A stretch of 64,000 nt of DNA from Diaporthe sp. PMI_573 (taxonomy: Eukaryota; Ascomycota; Sordariomycetes; Diaporthales; Diaporthaceae): the NCBI GenBank assembly GCA_021399435.1, contig JAJTUP010000001.1, positions 2,480,001-2,544,000 on the forward strand, written 5' to 3'. Both the position numbers and the translations under genes were made by a program. Positions within the stretch are counted from its first letter, which is position 1, and every line of letters begins with the position of its first letter. Positions 9,411 to 19,108 of the stretch are shown here, in pieces. Below the pieces are notes generated by a model. The model was not told the DNA's origin, did no database searches, and saw only the letters and a program-made list of their open reading frames with translations.

Positions 9411-12400
9411 CTAGTAACCAACATCGGCAGACCCACTATCCAAAGTGACGTTACCCGAGCCATCGATCTTCCTGTTCGGGCCCGAATCCCGATTATCACA
9501 TCCATAATAGTAGTCTATCGAGACCAAGCATCCATTTCCAAAGTGCTTCGAACCACACTTAGAGCAGTCTCCAGCTTTCCGAATGTCTTGATACGCATTC
9601 CACATATCATCGCCAGTGATCTTACAAGCCTTCCCATCATTGTCAGTCCCCCGTATCTTGACACTGCAGCCGAAACCCTGGGCATTGGCCCAGCAATTCC
9701 CGGCACTTGCAAGGATATCGCCGGACGTGTATATCTTGGAGCCGCGCTCCATGTTATTCACGGCCTTGTCGCAAAATTTCACATTTGTCGTACTGCAAAG
9801 GGTATCTCCTTTACAGTCATAGTAAGGCGACGGGGTTGGCGTGGTAGCAGGTGGGGTCGTTGGTGTCGGTGTCGGTGTTGGTGCGGTCAAGCCCGCCCAG
9901 CTCGACCAACTCGACATATAATCAGTCGGGTAAGCCGACTCCGCAGCGAAAGCGGCGCTCAGGGTCAGGATCTGGCTATCGTCGTTCACTATGCCACTAT
10001 CCAGAACAGCACAGGTCCCGGTCGGATCCCATAACGCCTCGTCGTACTCGGTTGTGTTGACGTCCACCTGGACTGTGCCATCTCCGTACATCTCGAATAG
10101 GCCGGGCACCGTGAAATACACGGTTTCCGAAGGACGGCTGCCGGGGACTCCGTCCGGTGGTTTTGGAGCAAGCGGCAGGTGAGGATACAGGCCGACCTTT
10201 TTCTGCACATACCTTGCTAGAGCAAACATGTGAAAAGTGTCCGCGTTTCGGACCGTCCAAAAGCCTGTGTCGATTCCAAAACGGGCGAGCATTTTGGCCA
10301 AAGTCGGCCCATACGCTTCCACGTATTCGACGATGATATCCCTACCCTCTCTTCTCTTGACGGTCATTACTACATCGATGACTTTGCCGTTGGATCTATA
10401 GGCTCCAAACTTGGAGACCCAATCGATGTGAAGAAGTTCATGAAACCAGGTTCCCCCTTGCGTTTGTGCGTAGTTGCCCATCATCATCCAGTTGACGGGC
10501 TACTTGACTCGGTCGGCCTTTTTCATAGCATCATCCAGTGTTGCCTCCAGAAAGTACCTCGGACAAAAGTTGATGAAAGGCACGCCGTTGTATCCTTCAC
10601 CGAGCGTGTAGGCAAATGGTTGGTTGTTGACGTTTCCATAACAAGGACATCTGAGGCCCGGGTCGTCGCATCGAACATGCAGCCGCTAGTCGAACCAACC
10701 TGGAACCAAGCGGTAGCCCGGCTGGATTGTGGCCAGGTTTATGAAAATGTTGTTAAAATTCGGTTGCTCATCCACAGTCTGATCCGGAGGGCCGAGAAAT
10801 TCGAGCGCCGCAGCAGAGTTAAAATCAATGCCGTTCTTCGCCTCATTGTACATCAGGTTCATGAGCTTCCATGACTGCTGCCAGCCTGAATAAACAATAG
10901 CCGCCGGCATACCATTCTCCTTCGTACATTTCTCCCATCCTATCAGCTTTGTCGCCAGGTCGGTTAGATTGTATGCCTCAAACTCTGATGTATCGTAGCC
11001 ACTAAGCTCCAGGCCGTCCTGGAAACTCTGCTCAAGCTCCTGGATATTTACACCCTGCTTACACACGCCTAAAGGACAATATCCTCGAGAACACGCGAAT
11101 GCGCAGAGTCCGGCGTCAGAGCTGTCTCCAATGGCCTTGCCTAGGATAGTAGCGTCTGCTGCAGGGGGCTGATTCAGTGGACCTCGGCCCGTGCAAGTGC
11201 ATATACGCATTGGACAGTAACCGAAATCGCAGGAAAACCTGCAGAGGCCCTCAAATGCCCCGCTACCCGTTCCTGCGGTGCAAGCATCGGGAAGAAAGGG
11301 GGACACAGTCGGTATAGTGAGAGGCTCTTGGTAGTTCCGCAAACTCCTGCGGGGCAATAGCCGTAGTTACACGCAAATGCGCAGAGTCCAGAGTAGTTCT
11401 CGTTCAGACCTGCGGCGGGATACCCTTTCACGTTCAGCGCCTTTGGGAGAGTGGGCTGTTTACCCATCCTTGATTCATGGGATCACACGTTAGTATGCCC
11501 CAACATCAATACAACGGCATTCGTAGAAGGGTACTTACGCTGTGCATTGGCAAGCGCCGACAGGGCAGTATCCGAGACTGCAAGAAAAAGAGCAGAGGCC
11601 TTTGAAAGCAGTCACAGACGTGCCGTTGACACAAACCTCGTCACCAAGAGAGGTTGGAGTGCCAGAGGAAGCCGAACCACTGGCCGACCCAACCCACATG
11701 TTCCAGTGCTGCCCACTTGACCCGATGGCGTCTCCAGTACCTGAAAGGATAGACTGACCAGAACGAGCGAGAGAGACAACGACTGGTCCAGTCCTACCCC
11801 CAAAATCAACAGATCCATGGAAGTGGCCGACTTTTCCGTCTGGGATGTCCGTCCAGCTTGCGGCAACTGTTATACCGCCGATACTGACAGACACGTCTGC
11901 ATACCCATTAAGAATGGCAGAAAAGAAGACACAGTCCTGGACAACTTGAGTAGGCGGAAACTCATATTGTAGTTGAGAGGCTGTGTTTCCTGTAGTTCCA
12001 CCATCGTTTGTCGCAGCGGCAGGGGACTGTCGGTACCAATATACGAGCTTTTCTTGCAAGATCGTAGTGGTATTCTGTTTGTACAAGTCTGCGACAAAGG
12101 GCAACATCTCTCGGAAACCGTCGTGAGGCATATTAGACACATAGTCGATAGGCGCTCGGCCAGTATTCATTGCTCCCAAGGCCTTCTGCCGAATAGGTCC
12201 GATATAATGCGATTCACCATAGTCGTTCCAGGAAATAACTTGTACCCATTCAGGCTGTAAATAGTTAATTTGCGTCCAACGGTCTGCCCATAGTGAGTCA
12301 CCGTGCTGAGATATCACGGGCTGTTAGTACTGATAGATGCCTTGATACCATCTTTGGCTGGGATGGACTCGGGGATGGATAGAGAGCTATAAAGTACTTA

Positions 12401-13192
12401 CCCAAAGCCAGTTCTTATTATATCCCGGAAGGTTGGTGTAGAACATTGGAGAAACCGGCATCATATATGGTTTCCCTTTAAGGTATTGCAAGTAGGAGGC
12501 ATCGATAAATATATCCATGTCTTGATTTCCCCAAGGCCAAGCAGACCACGCAAAGAGACCGTCGGCAACTCCGTTTTCCAGCGCCAGAGCCGGTTCGGCA
12601 CCGAGAGATGACCAGTCGGGGACAAAGAAGCAGTCTACAGATTGTTTGACGGTAGGCCAATCACTTGCTCTCTCAGGGCCTTCAAACGTCGAGACAAATG
12701 GCTTGCCCTTATACTGATAATAAGCCGCATTGGATCCATAGCTTTGTAGAATGGCAATGACCTGGTCTTTGGGCCAGGCACCGTTGCCAGCGTAATCAAA
12801 AGAGAAGAACAACTTAAATCCGGCGGACGCTGCTGCTTGAAATGCCAATTTGTACTATAGATCGTCACCTTGGTTATGTACCGTGTTCAGTGCAAATGCG
12901 TCGATGTGGGCGGCTTGGGCGAGGTGAATTTCATCGGACCAGTCTGATAAGGTATAGTTCGCTGCATTCGATACCTGTCATAAAGAACTATCAGCCCATG
13001 ACATCTGGATCCGAAGGTCGGTAGATACTCGGTAAGAAGATGGTGTTGGAAAAGGTGCTTGATTATCTAGGTTTTCTAGAATGTTTTAGGCAGGCTTTCC
13101 AGACATACCATGAAATGAGCAAACACAGCCTTTGCATCTGCCCCGCAGACACATAATAGTGCCGCGGCGGCTGCGTACAGCATGCAACTCAT
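9411..13192 (-). pseudogene. Broken GH71 alpha-1,3-glucanase fused to Cys-rich modules, zinc metallopeptidase and killer-like tail
   Basis: Exons read as 13109-13192 (signal peptide), 12402-12974, 11539-12305, then 11468 down to 9411. All three introns (12975-13108, 12306-12401, 11469-11538) have GT/AG ends, and the latter two have TACTAAC branch points. Exons 1-3 encode a GH71 mutanase with intact blocks KLFFSFDYAG, FFVPDWSSLG and SWNDYGESHYIGP. Four Cys-rich modules (LC.F.C..GYCP) follow. The same frame continues into a putative zinc metallopeptidase (HELLH at the start of the 9411-10487 ORF), a Thr/Pro linker and a Cys-rich C-terminus. Damage comprises TAG codons at 12855-12857, 10686-10688 and 10500-10502, all inside otherwise continuous homologous sequence, plus a one-frame shift near 11300-11345. 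None of the stops can be removed by a normal-sized intron. GH71 enzymes cut alpha-1,3-glucan of fungal walls. Readthrough or assembly error are alternatives to a pseudogene. Confidence 0.75.
11058..11605 (-). repeat. Four Cys-rich LC.F.C..GYCP modules
   Basis: Four copies of a short module with the pattern LCxFxCxxGYCPxxxC lie at about 11545-11605, 11338-11395, 11199-11252 and 11058-11110. They sit between the GH71 domain and the metallopeptidase of the relic gene. Such modules recur in the C-termini of secreted fungal glycoside hydrolases and probably bind wall polysaccharide; that role is inferred. The frameshift falls just after the second module. Confidence 0.75.
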
Positions 13193-14554
13193 GTTATAGG
13201 AAGCGAAGACCAAGCTGAGAGCGTAGAGTTTATTGACTAGTCTTCACCAAGCCTCACTTCTGTGCTCTGCTCCATTTTATATTTGACCAGACATGCTCAC
13301 CTCACGATTCTCAGAGGGCCAACAGGTTCTCTACATGGCACTATTGCCAATTCCTATTTCTGTTGGCCCCAAAGGCCTCCCTCGGAGCTAGCGAGTATGA
13401 CAGGGCTTCCCATGTCTTCACCAAGGGTCTGTTCCTTCATGTTCGGATCATGACACTCAAATTCAACGTGAAGGCAGCAACGACATGAACCAATACGGTC
13501 AGCCTGAAAACCCGTTGGTGCTAGTTTAGCAGCCCGCCCATGTCCGACATTTGGGCACATCGATTCGCAGAGTTGTCAGAGTTCAGCTCTGTCAGTCTCG
13601 CCAGTCAAATCGCTCGTGAGGTGTGGTAGTATTCGGCGTTCCCTCTATGGACGTTGGGACGAAGGATGATCTGAAGGTCCCAAAATCCATACCTAGGTAT
13701 GCAGGCATTTGCGGTCTAGATGCTAGGTCTCGCTGAAGGGTTCAAATGTCAATTGCATATTGTTACATCCTACGGAATGGACGTTAAGATCACACGATAT
13801 GGCAACCAGACGGACAAATCCGCCTTATCCAATGTGACTTGCCTATTCTGGTTTACACCCGCGAGGCCATGGTGGAAAGGTTGGCACGTTGGTTGCTAGC
13901 ACGTTGTGTAGAAGCTTCTGGGCACTCAGTCAGGCGCCCTGTGAGGCGGAAGGAACGTGCCCTAGCGCACGAAGGCTTATCAGGAGGATTTAACCGACTG
14001 GCTACAAACTCATTCAGAGAACCAACGTGTTGAACAGCCATGAATTACCAAACGCCCTCGTACGGCGAGCCACTAGTCCGAACAATAACAGAAACGTAAC
14101 ATTTGAAGATGAATTTCGGGAAAATTATTGAGAGATGGTGGCGGCTTCAGCATCACGGCTCGAAATTCCAAAATTGCCTGACCAGCGGAGTCATGAATCC
14201 GCCGACTGCCAGTGATGCTGATCAAGTCAGCTATGAGGCAGCTTGTCTGTGTGCGGCTCTACACAGTATACTGCGGGCATTTGATGTGCGTTAGTGACCT
14301 GGGTACGTCGCACTGCATGATCAGGGTGCTTCAATTTTGCCCACGGAACCGCGGTATCCTTGGTGGCGCTAACGAGGTTGGGACTAATGAATTTAAGTAT
14401 TGAATCATGGCCAATGGAAATCGAGTATTCTGTACTGATTAATTGTGATGTTAGTTGGGAGAAAAGGACCTCGGGAACAAATGAACCATGGTGTTTGTGG
14501 CAACGCAGGCAGACACCCTTCACCACACCCACCATCCTCACAATCGTCACCGCA
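13193..14554. other. Gene-free stretch, 1.36 kb, divergent promoters
   Basis: This lies between the start of the GH71 relic (minus) and the plus-strand gene at 14555. Short ORFs here lack coding character. No repeats were recognised. Confidence 0.5.
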
Positions 14555-15253
14555 ATGCCAAGGAGAACCGAAATCATCTGGCTTTTCTCCTCCGCAATTA
14601 TTGTTTACTTATTAGTGACTATCGTCATGGGAGGTCACAAATCGCGTCCAGCAGAGGACGCTGCTACGGACTCGGATATGGCCACTGCCACGCCGCGCGA
14701 CCCGTCAAGCAACGAGCAGTCGGGTTCATTCTACTTGGAGGGCGACACCGGCCAGTGGCGGGTGAAATTCCGTAACGGACCCGGCGCATCTGTTCGTGGA
14801 TGGCCGTCAAAAGGTGGCCATTACGCTTTAGGTTCCTGCCTCACCGTTGAAATGGACTTCCTCGAATTAGATCGTTTCAAAGACGCAGACCGGCCACGGG
14901 ACTCGCCCTCTGCCGAGGCAGATGAAGAGGCACACTGTCAACGAATGCGCCAGCTAGGTGCAAGGTGGTGGCCCAGCCCTCATGACGAGGCAATGTGGTG
15001 GTTCTCTAACCCAGAGGAGTCATGGCCCCTAGAAAAGCCTATAACCTACTTCGGATGGCCAGCCAAAGGGGGTGTCTGGGCCTTGAACACGACTCTTATT
15101 AGTGCTAGTGATATGGGCGCGGGGAGAATTGATGTTGCGATTACTATGGAGGAGCGGTGTAAGGTCTTGGAAGATCTTGGTGCTGTGTACTACACAAACC
15201 CTGAGGATTGTCCGCTTCTTGACCTGTCGGATGAGGCAGTTCCTAGCATATAG
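14555..15253 (+). CDS. Single-pass membrane protein with an internal GWPxKGG duplication, function unknown
   Basis: The 232-aa ORF begins MPRRTEIIWLF and has one hydrophobic span at about residues 8-26, followed by a polar linker. The rest is a Trp-rich domain made of two related halves. The first (about 82-144) begins GWPSKGG and ends LGARWWPSPHD; the second (about 167-219) begins GWPAKGG and ends LGAVYYTNPED. They share G-W-P-x-K-G-G, A-L, a conserved Cys and L-G-A at matching spacing, so a duplication is likely. I chose this Met because it precedes the anchor; the same frame is open upstream to 14360 without coding character. The family was not recognised. A type II topology with the repeats outside the cytosol is inferred. 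Confidence 0.6.
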   Translation: MPRRTEIIWLFSSAIIVYLLVTIVMGGHKSRPAEDAATDSDMATATPRDPSSNEQSGSFYLEGDTGQWRVKFRNGPGASVRGWPSKGGHYALGSCLTVEMDFLELDRFKDADRPRDSPSAEADEEAHCQRMRQLGARWWPSPHDEAMWWFSNPEESWPLEKPITYFGWPAKGGVWALNTTLISASDMGAGRIDVAITMEERCKVLEDLGAVYYTNPEDCPLLDLSDEAVPSI

Positions 15254-16499
15254 ATGTGGCCAGTCAGATTAAGTGGGATAGGACAAGATATACGACTTTC
15301 CTTTTCTTCAAGAAAGAAAGAAGGAGAAAAATCATACTACACATCGCTGTGCAGATTACTGTTTGAGACCTACATGCAATTTGAGCCAGCTAAATAACAG
15401 CCTTGAAGCTGTCGCAGTAAAGAGGACATTTCTAGCATCCCGTCGTATTGGACATCCGTCGACACATCTTGTTGTATGGTGATTGAGGTGGAGCGGTTTC
15501 TTTCTACTGATTCTATAAGCTGATCATGTAATTATAGCTACTCTCAGTCTGAGATATAAGCTTGCTGAAGGTAATAGAATGATTAATTCCCTTCTGGCAT
15601 TATATAGATCCCCTTTCTCGGCCCTTACGGAAGAACTCTTTAGCAGTCTTACGTGGCGCCATAGTTAGGTGGTGTGAAAAGGCTTGGCGAGGATAGAAAG
15701 CAGGGCCTGGCGAGCAGATGTAGGTTGCTGGAGGTAGTAGGTAGTAAGTAGGAGAAGAAGGAGAAGGGGTGAGCGACCGCGACTATGACCGCGACCGCCT
15801 TAAGTACAGGAATCTGGCAGCTGGGCAACAGGGCAGCCAGGAACCGGGCTTCTTACCCCGCCCACGCGCAGCCATTATGCTGGCGGCTGTGGCCAGAGTC
15901 CTGGCGTATTGGCGTGGTGACAGTCGCATAAAGTTGATCGATTTCGAAAGGGAAGCGAGCTGGCCTCAGCGTGTCGGGGCCGAAGGGGTGGTCGAGGTCA
16001 TTTATACACTGAACGTCACCGGGGGTGGGTGAGGCGTGGGCGGATCAGAGGTGGGCGGCTGACTAATCCGGTTGGGACACGGCGGTTGGAAATTCACGGA
16101 AGACTTCCTCTGTAGTTAGTCCTAGACTCCTAGGGCTTCACAGTTGAGAACTTTCAGCTCGCCGGCAGGTTCGGCAGACGCATCTTGACCAGTACAACAC
16201 TGGTTGGATTCGAAGCATTATTTACTGAGGTTTCTCACGCACCTCCCGGAAACTGTGACGCACCCGAGACTGGTGTGCTGGCAGCTGGGCGCCTCAACAT
16301 CAGTACAACCCAGTGGCAGTGCTGAGTCGCCATTGCTCCCCGATGTGACAGACCCAGGTCTAGCTGCACCTCTGGAAAGCTTGACGCGCAAGGCCTGGGG
16401 CACCCTCTTGCCATTTGCCATTAGACCTCAGTGTTCTCCATCGCGTCTGCCCTCTCGGATTTCCACATTGGTCTCAAAAAGGCACAGCTGGGTTTCGCA
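15254..16499. other. Intergenic, 1.25 kb
   Basis: The left part, with A-rich stretches, is the 3' flank of the preceding gene and the right part the promoter of the next. No credible ORF, RNA gene or repeat was seen. Confidence 0.5.
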
Positions 16500-17020
16500 A
16501 TGTCGTCGTCTCGTACTCAGGCTGGCCCAAGCTCCGGGGAGGGCCCGCCCACGAAATGGACCACCATCTACCAGGTGAGCACGCCGTCCGCCCCCGACTG
16601 ACACCGTTGGGAGCTAGCTGACCGTCACCAAAGCTGGTCATGACCCCCATCATCTTCGTCTCCTTTCTAGTCTCACTGGCCTGGGTTGACTTTCGCTACT
16701 CCATCATGCGCTCTCATAGCCACTCCGAGGAGCCCAGCCAGTTGCCCCGGTGGCTCCACCGCATCGCGTACCGGCAGGCGCCATACAAGTATGTCAAGGT
16801 CAACGCGACCGATGTGAAAGCCCCAGCAGGGAGCAGGGAGGGGACGAGGTGGTATTACCACAGCAAGCAGCGGAAGCTCATGAGGATGGAGGCCGACGAC
16901 GCTTTCCAAATCCGCGGGACGGTCCTGCTGGTTCTGGGCCTGCTATCTGTGGCAGCCACATGGGCTGCTTCGTGGGCAGGGTGGTGGCTGTGGACCATCT
17001 TCCGGGCGAAGCTCGGCTGA
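16500..17020 (+). CDS. Small two-pass membrane protein, function unknown
   Basis: Exons are 16500-16574 and 16634-17020, giving 153 aa. The 59-nt intron has donor GTGAGC and an AAG acceptor in phase 0. The first exon encodes a short polar head (MSSSRTQAGPSS). The second begins with a hydrophobic helix (PIIFVSFLVSLAWVDF), has a basic middle of about 70 residues, and ends in a second hydrophobic, Trp-rich helix (VLLVLGLLSVAATWAASWAG). The two-helix hairpin suggests an organelle or ER membrane protein. I do not recognise the family and assign no function. Without the intron the second exon could start at the Met at 16640, giving 126 aa. Confidence 0.55.
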
Positions 17021-17455
17021 ATTGCGCACGAAAAGTGACGTTTCTTTGCCGCCTGGGGAGATGATTTCGCTGGTCTCGATGTCAAGTAGCTGTTGGTCCC
17101 AAATCTTCGATACTCTCTGCAAATGCTAGCCAAGACTGGTCCATGATGTCTCTTATTGCTGGCAGTCGGAACCATGCAAGTCACATGATCCTGTGTCCTA
17201 CAGAATTGAGATGCTGGTAGGCTCAACTCAGAAAGATGATCCTGAGCTGGTGTTACAATTATCGAGTCTACGGAAGGCCTTAGACATATACGCCACTTTG
17301 TATCAGACCATGGCGACGGACAGAATTGGCCCCTGATGATTGAGCTCGTAAGGTTCAGATTGTTTGATTCCAATCTATCTGTGCTGCATGGGGCCTCCCT
17401 CGGCCTGCATTTTGAGTCTGTCCTCTCAAAGTGGTATTTCTCCGGAAGACACCCT
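17021..17455. other. Convergent intergenic, 435 bp
   Basis: This is the 3' flank shared by the two-pass membrane protein (plus) and the RidA gene (minus). Nothing further was seen. Confidence 0.5.
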
Positions 17456-18012
17456 TCAAGGTAGTGCAATAGCCTCAAGCTCGACGTCCGCGTTCTTCGG
17501 GAGCGTCTTGACAGCAACGCAGCTGCGAGCAGGCTTGTGGGTGAACCACTTGGCGTACTCCTCGTTCATGGCCTGAAAAAGAAAGATATAGTCAGCTTGG
17601 TGGCCACGGTGCCGTCAGGCGTATTTCAAGAGTCCCACGCACAGCAAAGTCGTTCATGTCACCGAGGAAGATGTTGACCTTGACAACCTTGTTGATGTCA
17701 GAGCCAGCAGCCACGAGAACGGCCTTGAGGTTGCGGATGCAAGCAGCGGTCTTCTCCTGGATGGTGCCCCCGAGCAGGTTGCCCTCGGGGTCAAAGTGAA
17801 TCTGGCCCGAGCAGTAGATCGCCGTCGGGGTCTTGATGGCCTGGGACTAGAATAGGCAGGTGGTGTTAGTGCGACAACCCGTGTCCTGTCCTCGAGGTAG
17901 TCAACGCACGTAAGGCCCGGCAGCTGTTCCAAGAGTCAGTGAGCGTCAATTGGGAATTACATGAAGGGGTCTACCCACGCGGGGCAGCATCCTTGGTGTA
18001 GACGATATCCAT
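17456..18012 (-). CDS. RidA/YjgF/UK114 family reactive-imine deaminase (Mmf1/Hmf1-like), four exons
   Basis: Exons are 17979-18012, 17910-17923, 17643-17846 and 17456-17572, giving 122 aa. All junctions are GT/AG. Exon 2 is only 14 nt, but it supplies the family sequence PAGPYSQAIK in frame, so it must be real. RidA proteins hydrolyse reactive enamine/imine products of PLP enzymes such as threonine dehydratase. Family hallmarks visible are GPYSQAI near the start, IYCSGQI, and the conserved C-terminal Arg-Cys-Val-Ala block ([12 protein letters not shown]). Length is normal for the family. No clear mitochondrial presequence is encoded, which suggests the cytosolic (Hmf1-like) form, although an extra upstream start cannot be excluded. 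Confidence 0.9.
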
Positions 18013-19108
18013 GGTCGAGACTCGGCGGGTGAAGTGGCTTAAGAATGGGGGGGCGCGAGGAGCAGCTGCTGTCAATGATCTCACGAAGGGGGACGAGAGT
18101 GAGGTTCGGGTGAGTCTGCGCACTGGAAGCATTTGAGGAGAGGGGTTTGAGTCAAAATGCCTTCAATTGATGCCGGGTCATGCGGTGTTTTGTCATTGGG
18201 AAGCCTGCATCTCCGTCTTCGGACAGGAGGTCCAACTGATAGCCCAGGTGCACCAGGGCAGGATTGGCCGGTGCGGATTGGCGCCTCGTACCCCGTGTGA
18301 GAATAGGCAGACCGACAGACCCTCTAGGGAACCCGCAGCCAACAATCTACGCGGGAACTGACAGCAAACTCATGACAGGAATATTCTTTCTAAACTTCGA
18401 TTGGATGGCCGGGCAGTCTGATAGCTCCCACCTAGTACTTTTGGATCCAAGATATTCCGTACGGTCATACAGCCACGTGTAGACAGATATCTTGACATGA
18501 ATGAATGGACTGGGCTGACCCTGAATTTCTAAATGTACTGTACAAAATAATGTGAGCTCCCACCTGCCCCTTATCTAATCGGTGGAGCTTGGGCCCAGCT
18601 TGTGTTTCAGGCGCTAGAGGGAGCTGACGACGGGGGGCCAGATTGATGCCAAGCTGTTCTTCTCGTCTAAATTAACAAGGTTGCGCTGTGTTCAATTGAC
18701 TTGGGACGTCTTCCAGCAATTCTCGTCAGATGCAGTCCGCGCGAAGGCAGGCTGCTTGTAAACATCTTCAAGTTTCTTGTCACTCTCATGATACCTTGAG
18801 AACTTCACTTCTACACGCTCATTAGTGGCACCACCTTACTGCATTTCCTTTCGAACTGGTCTACCGTGTTCCTGTAAGCGTCCCTCGTATATCCCTTGCT
18901 GTCTGCCTGCTGTTAGTCGGCCCCCTTGACAAGCCATTGGTTGGCCTAGGGGTGTGCTGTCTGCCCACCTTCCAGATCCTGCCAGCTGTTGCTGAGCTTC
19001 TCCTGCGAACCTCGCCCTTCTCACTCAGAGTTTCTACACACGGGGGCCCTCAAGTCCAAGAACTGACATTTTGTTTGTCCTCTAGACCCCCTAACCCAGA
19101 GGCCCATC
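18013..19108. promoter_or_regulatory. Divergent promoter region between RidA and PMT4 genes
   Basis: About 1.1 kb separates the two start codons. No TATA box or named operator stands out, and short ORFs inside lack coding character. The part next to PMT4 is pyrimidine-rich, as is common for fungal leaders. Confidence 0.4.

Noticed and set aside
12855..12884. A 27-nt GT...TAG intron that would remove the first TAG of the GH71 relic
   Set aside because: Far below the usual minimum intron size, with no good branch point; the sequence it would delete fits the GH71 loop length.
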